Assembly (NCBI GenBank): GCA_024278215.1
Contig: JAJRTR010000169.1
Span: forward strand, 1 to 14,699
Length of the DNA stretch: 14,699 nucleotides
From: a bacterium
GTDB taxonomy: Bacteria; UBP15; UBA6099; JAJRTR01
Reading direction: 5' to 3'
Every line of letters starts with the position of its first letter. Position 1 is the first letter of the stretch. Under the pieces are notes generated by a model. That model made no database searches, was not told the DNA's origin, and worked only from the letters and a program-made list of their open reading frames with translations. Position numbers and translations under genes: made by a program. This document shows positions 13,785 to 14,699 of the stretch, in pieces.

Positions 13785-13839
13785 TAAGAGCCTCCGCAGC
13801 AATATTCCGGCGCTTGCGTGGCTCTTACATCGCTTTTTT
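13785..13839 (+). terminator. Probable intrinsic terminator of the FAH-family gene, overlapping the convergent gene's 3' end
   Basis: TAAGAGCC (13785-13792) pairs with GGCTCTTA (13820-13827). An inner pairing (CGCAG with TTGCG, across a small internal bulge) extends the stem. Six T's follow at 13834-13839, six bases after the stem. The right arm includes the stop codon of the opposing alcohol dehydrogenase and the T-run is its Lys-Lys codons read in reverse, so the element is squeezed into the 3' overlap. The T-run is farther away than ideal. On the minus strand no T-run follows. Confidence 0.5.
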
Positions 13840-14699
13840 AATTATTTCCACCGCTTCATCAAACGTCATTTCTTCAGGGTTATATATAAGAGAACCGTCG
13901 TTAATAGCGAGTTTTGCGATTTCCTCTATTTTATCTGCTGTCACACCGGCTTCTTTCAATGTCGTGGGCAAGCCGCAAATCTGCTTGAGATGTTTGCTGA
14001 GATTTCGCACGGCGTCGATAGCGGCGCGGGCCTTCACAAGAGAATTGCCCGGCACATTCGAACCGCACAGGTACGGCGCGAGTTCGGCGATAATGTCGGC
14101 ACGTTTCGTGAGGTTGTGTTCCATGCCGAAGGGAAGGAAAATGTTGTTGGCTGTTCCGTGCGGAACGTGGCACGCGCCCCCTGCGGCGTGAGCCAGCGAA
14201 TGGACCATGCCGACCATCGAGTTGGAAAACGCCATTCCGGCGATCAGTGCCCCGTTCGCCATGTTCATCCTTGCGTCGACATCGCCGCCATCTTTCACGC
14301 ATTTAACAAGATTTGCCGTAATCAGCTTGATCGCTGTAAGCGCCAGAGAATCCGAAACGGGGTTTTTGCCGAGGCAATAATATGCTTCGCAGGCGTGTGT
14401 GAGTGCATCCATGCCGGTAGCGGCGGTGATCTGGGGCGGCAGAGTCTGTGTCATGCGCGGGTCGATTATCGCAACTTTTGGATATAGTTTATCTGAAGTG
14501 AAAGCCATTTTTTCTTTTGCATCGACATTATAGACGACAGCGACAAGCGTGACTTCCGAGCCGGTGCCGGCGGTAGTGGGCACAGCGATGAAGGGCTGAA
14601 GGTCTTTGTTCACGCGGTCCGCGCCCTGGAATTGCATCAGGTCGGTTGTGCCTTCCGTGACGACAATATTAGCGCACTTCGCCGTGTCCATACTGCTGC
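13825..14699 (-). CDS. Iron-containing alcohol dehydrogenase (group III), C-terminal part, cut by window edge
   Basis: About 290 residues of a roughly 380-390-residue NAD(P)-dependent alcohol dehydrogenase are present. The ATG at 14689-14691 is internal: the two codons before it are Ser-Ser, so the frame reads SSMDTAK, the end of the GGGS..D.AK nucleotide-binding motif, and the gene continues beyond the window. PTTAGTGSEVT follows. The metal ligands are recognisable: Asp and His in GMDALTHACEAY, and two histidines in MVHSLAHAAGGACHVPHGTAN. The C-terminus ends EAVEIIKKAM with no sign of damage. Such enzymes oxidise simple alcohols, butanol or 1,2-propanediol/lactaldehyde, or reduce the aldehydes; the substrate is not predictable here. 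Confidence 0.92.
   Translation of the reverse strand, partial: SSMDTAKCANIVVTEGTTDLMQFQGADRVNKDLQPFIAVPTTAGTGSEVTLVAVVYNVDAKEKMAFTSDKLYPKVAIIDPRMTQTLPPQITAATGMDALTHACEAYYCLGKNPVSDSLALTAIKLITANLVKCVKDGGDVDARMNMANGALIAGMAFSNSMVGMVHSLAHAAGGACHVPHGTANNIFLPFGMEHNLTKRADIIAELAPYLCGSNVPGNSLVKARAAIDAVRNLSKHLKQICGLPTTLKEAGVTADKIEEIAKLAINDGSLIYNPEEMTFDEAVEIIKKAM

Noticed and set aside
14689-14691. ATG at 14691 as the start of the alcohol dehydrogenase
   Set aside because: The preceding codons (Ser-Ser) continue the conserved GGGS..D.AK motif, and the family's N-terminal 90-100 residues would be missing. The methionine is internal.

Overview
The window looks like the chromosome of a motile, diderm (Gram-negative type) bacterium. 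The supporting evidence is a flagellar cap gene with a textbook sigma-28 promoter, an outer-membrane polysaccharide exporter, a lipoprotein with a periplasmic c-type cytochrome tail, and two large CHASE2-type receptor cyclases. Coding density is ordinary, GC is moderate, and I see no insertion sequence, phage gene, CRISPR array, tRNA or rRNA. I cannot assign a phylum from the sequence alone; the mixture fits a poorly sampled, possibly uncultured lineage.

Layout. Bases 1-734 (minus) hold the N-terminal half of FliD, driven by its own sigma-28 promoter at 793-819. Bases 961-1743 (minus) encode a short Wza-type polysaccharide export protein. A 415-base divergent intergenic region (1744-2158) carries inverted repeats but no gene I can defend. 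Then come two paralogous membrane receptor cyclases in tandem (2159-5704 and 5848-8736), a 349-base hairpin-rich gap, a very large lipoprotein ending in three c-type haem motifs (9086-13048), and a fumarylacetoacetate-hydrolase-family enzyme (13153-13782). Converging on that last gene is the C-terminal part of an iron-dependent alcohol dehydrogenase (13825 to the right edge, minus).

The centre of interest is the cyclase pair. Both proteins have one N-terminal membrane helix, a large CHASE2 sensor, three membrane helices, a class III nucleotide cyclase domain and a C-terminal TPR-like tail. Their catalytic residues are lost in a complementary way. The first protein lacks both metal-binding aspartates (Ser932 and His972 in their place) but keeps the Lys/Thr purine-recognition pair and the Asn/Arg transition-state pair. 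The second keeps both aspartates (Asp707, Asp751) but has Glu830 and His834 in place of Asn and Arg. This is the division of labour between the C1 and C2 halves of mammalian adenylyl cyclase, here placed on two separate adjacent genes. The simplest reading is an obligate heterodimeric adenylate cyclase with one working active site and one non-catalytic pocket.

The first cyclase also carries two additions to its extracytoplasmic sensor that its partner lacks: a tandem duplication of a helical module, and a roughly 130-residue cysteine ladder with 18 cysteines spaced mostly every 8 or every 4 residues. Together these roughly account for its extra 219 residues. A periplasmic disulfide-rich sensor next to a gene for a tri-haem surface lipoprotein suggests, as an inference only, a redox-responsive cAMP circuit.
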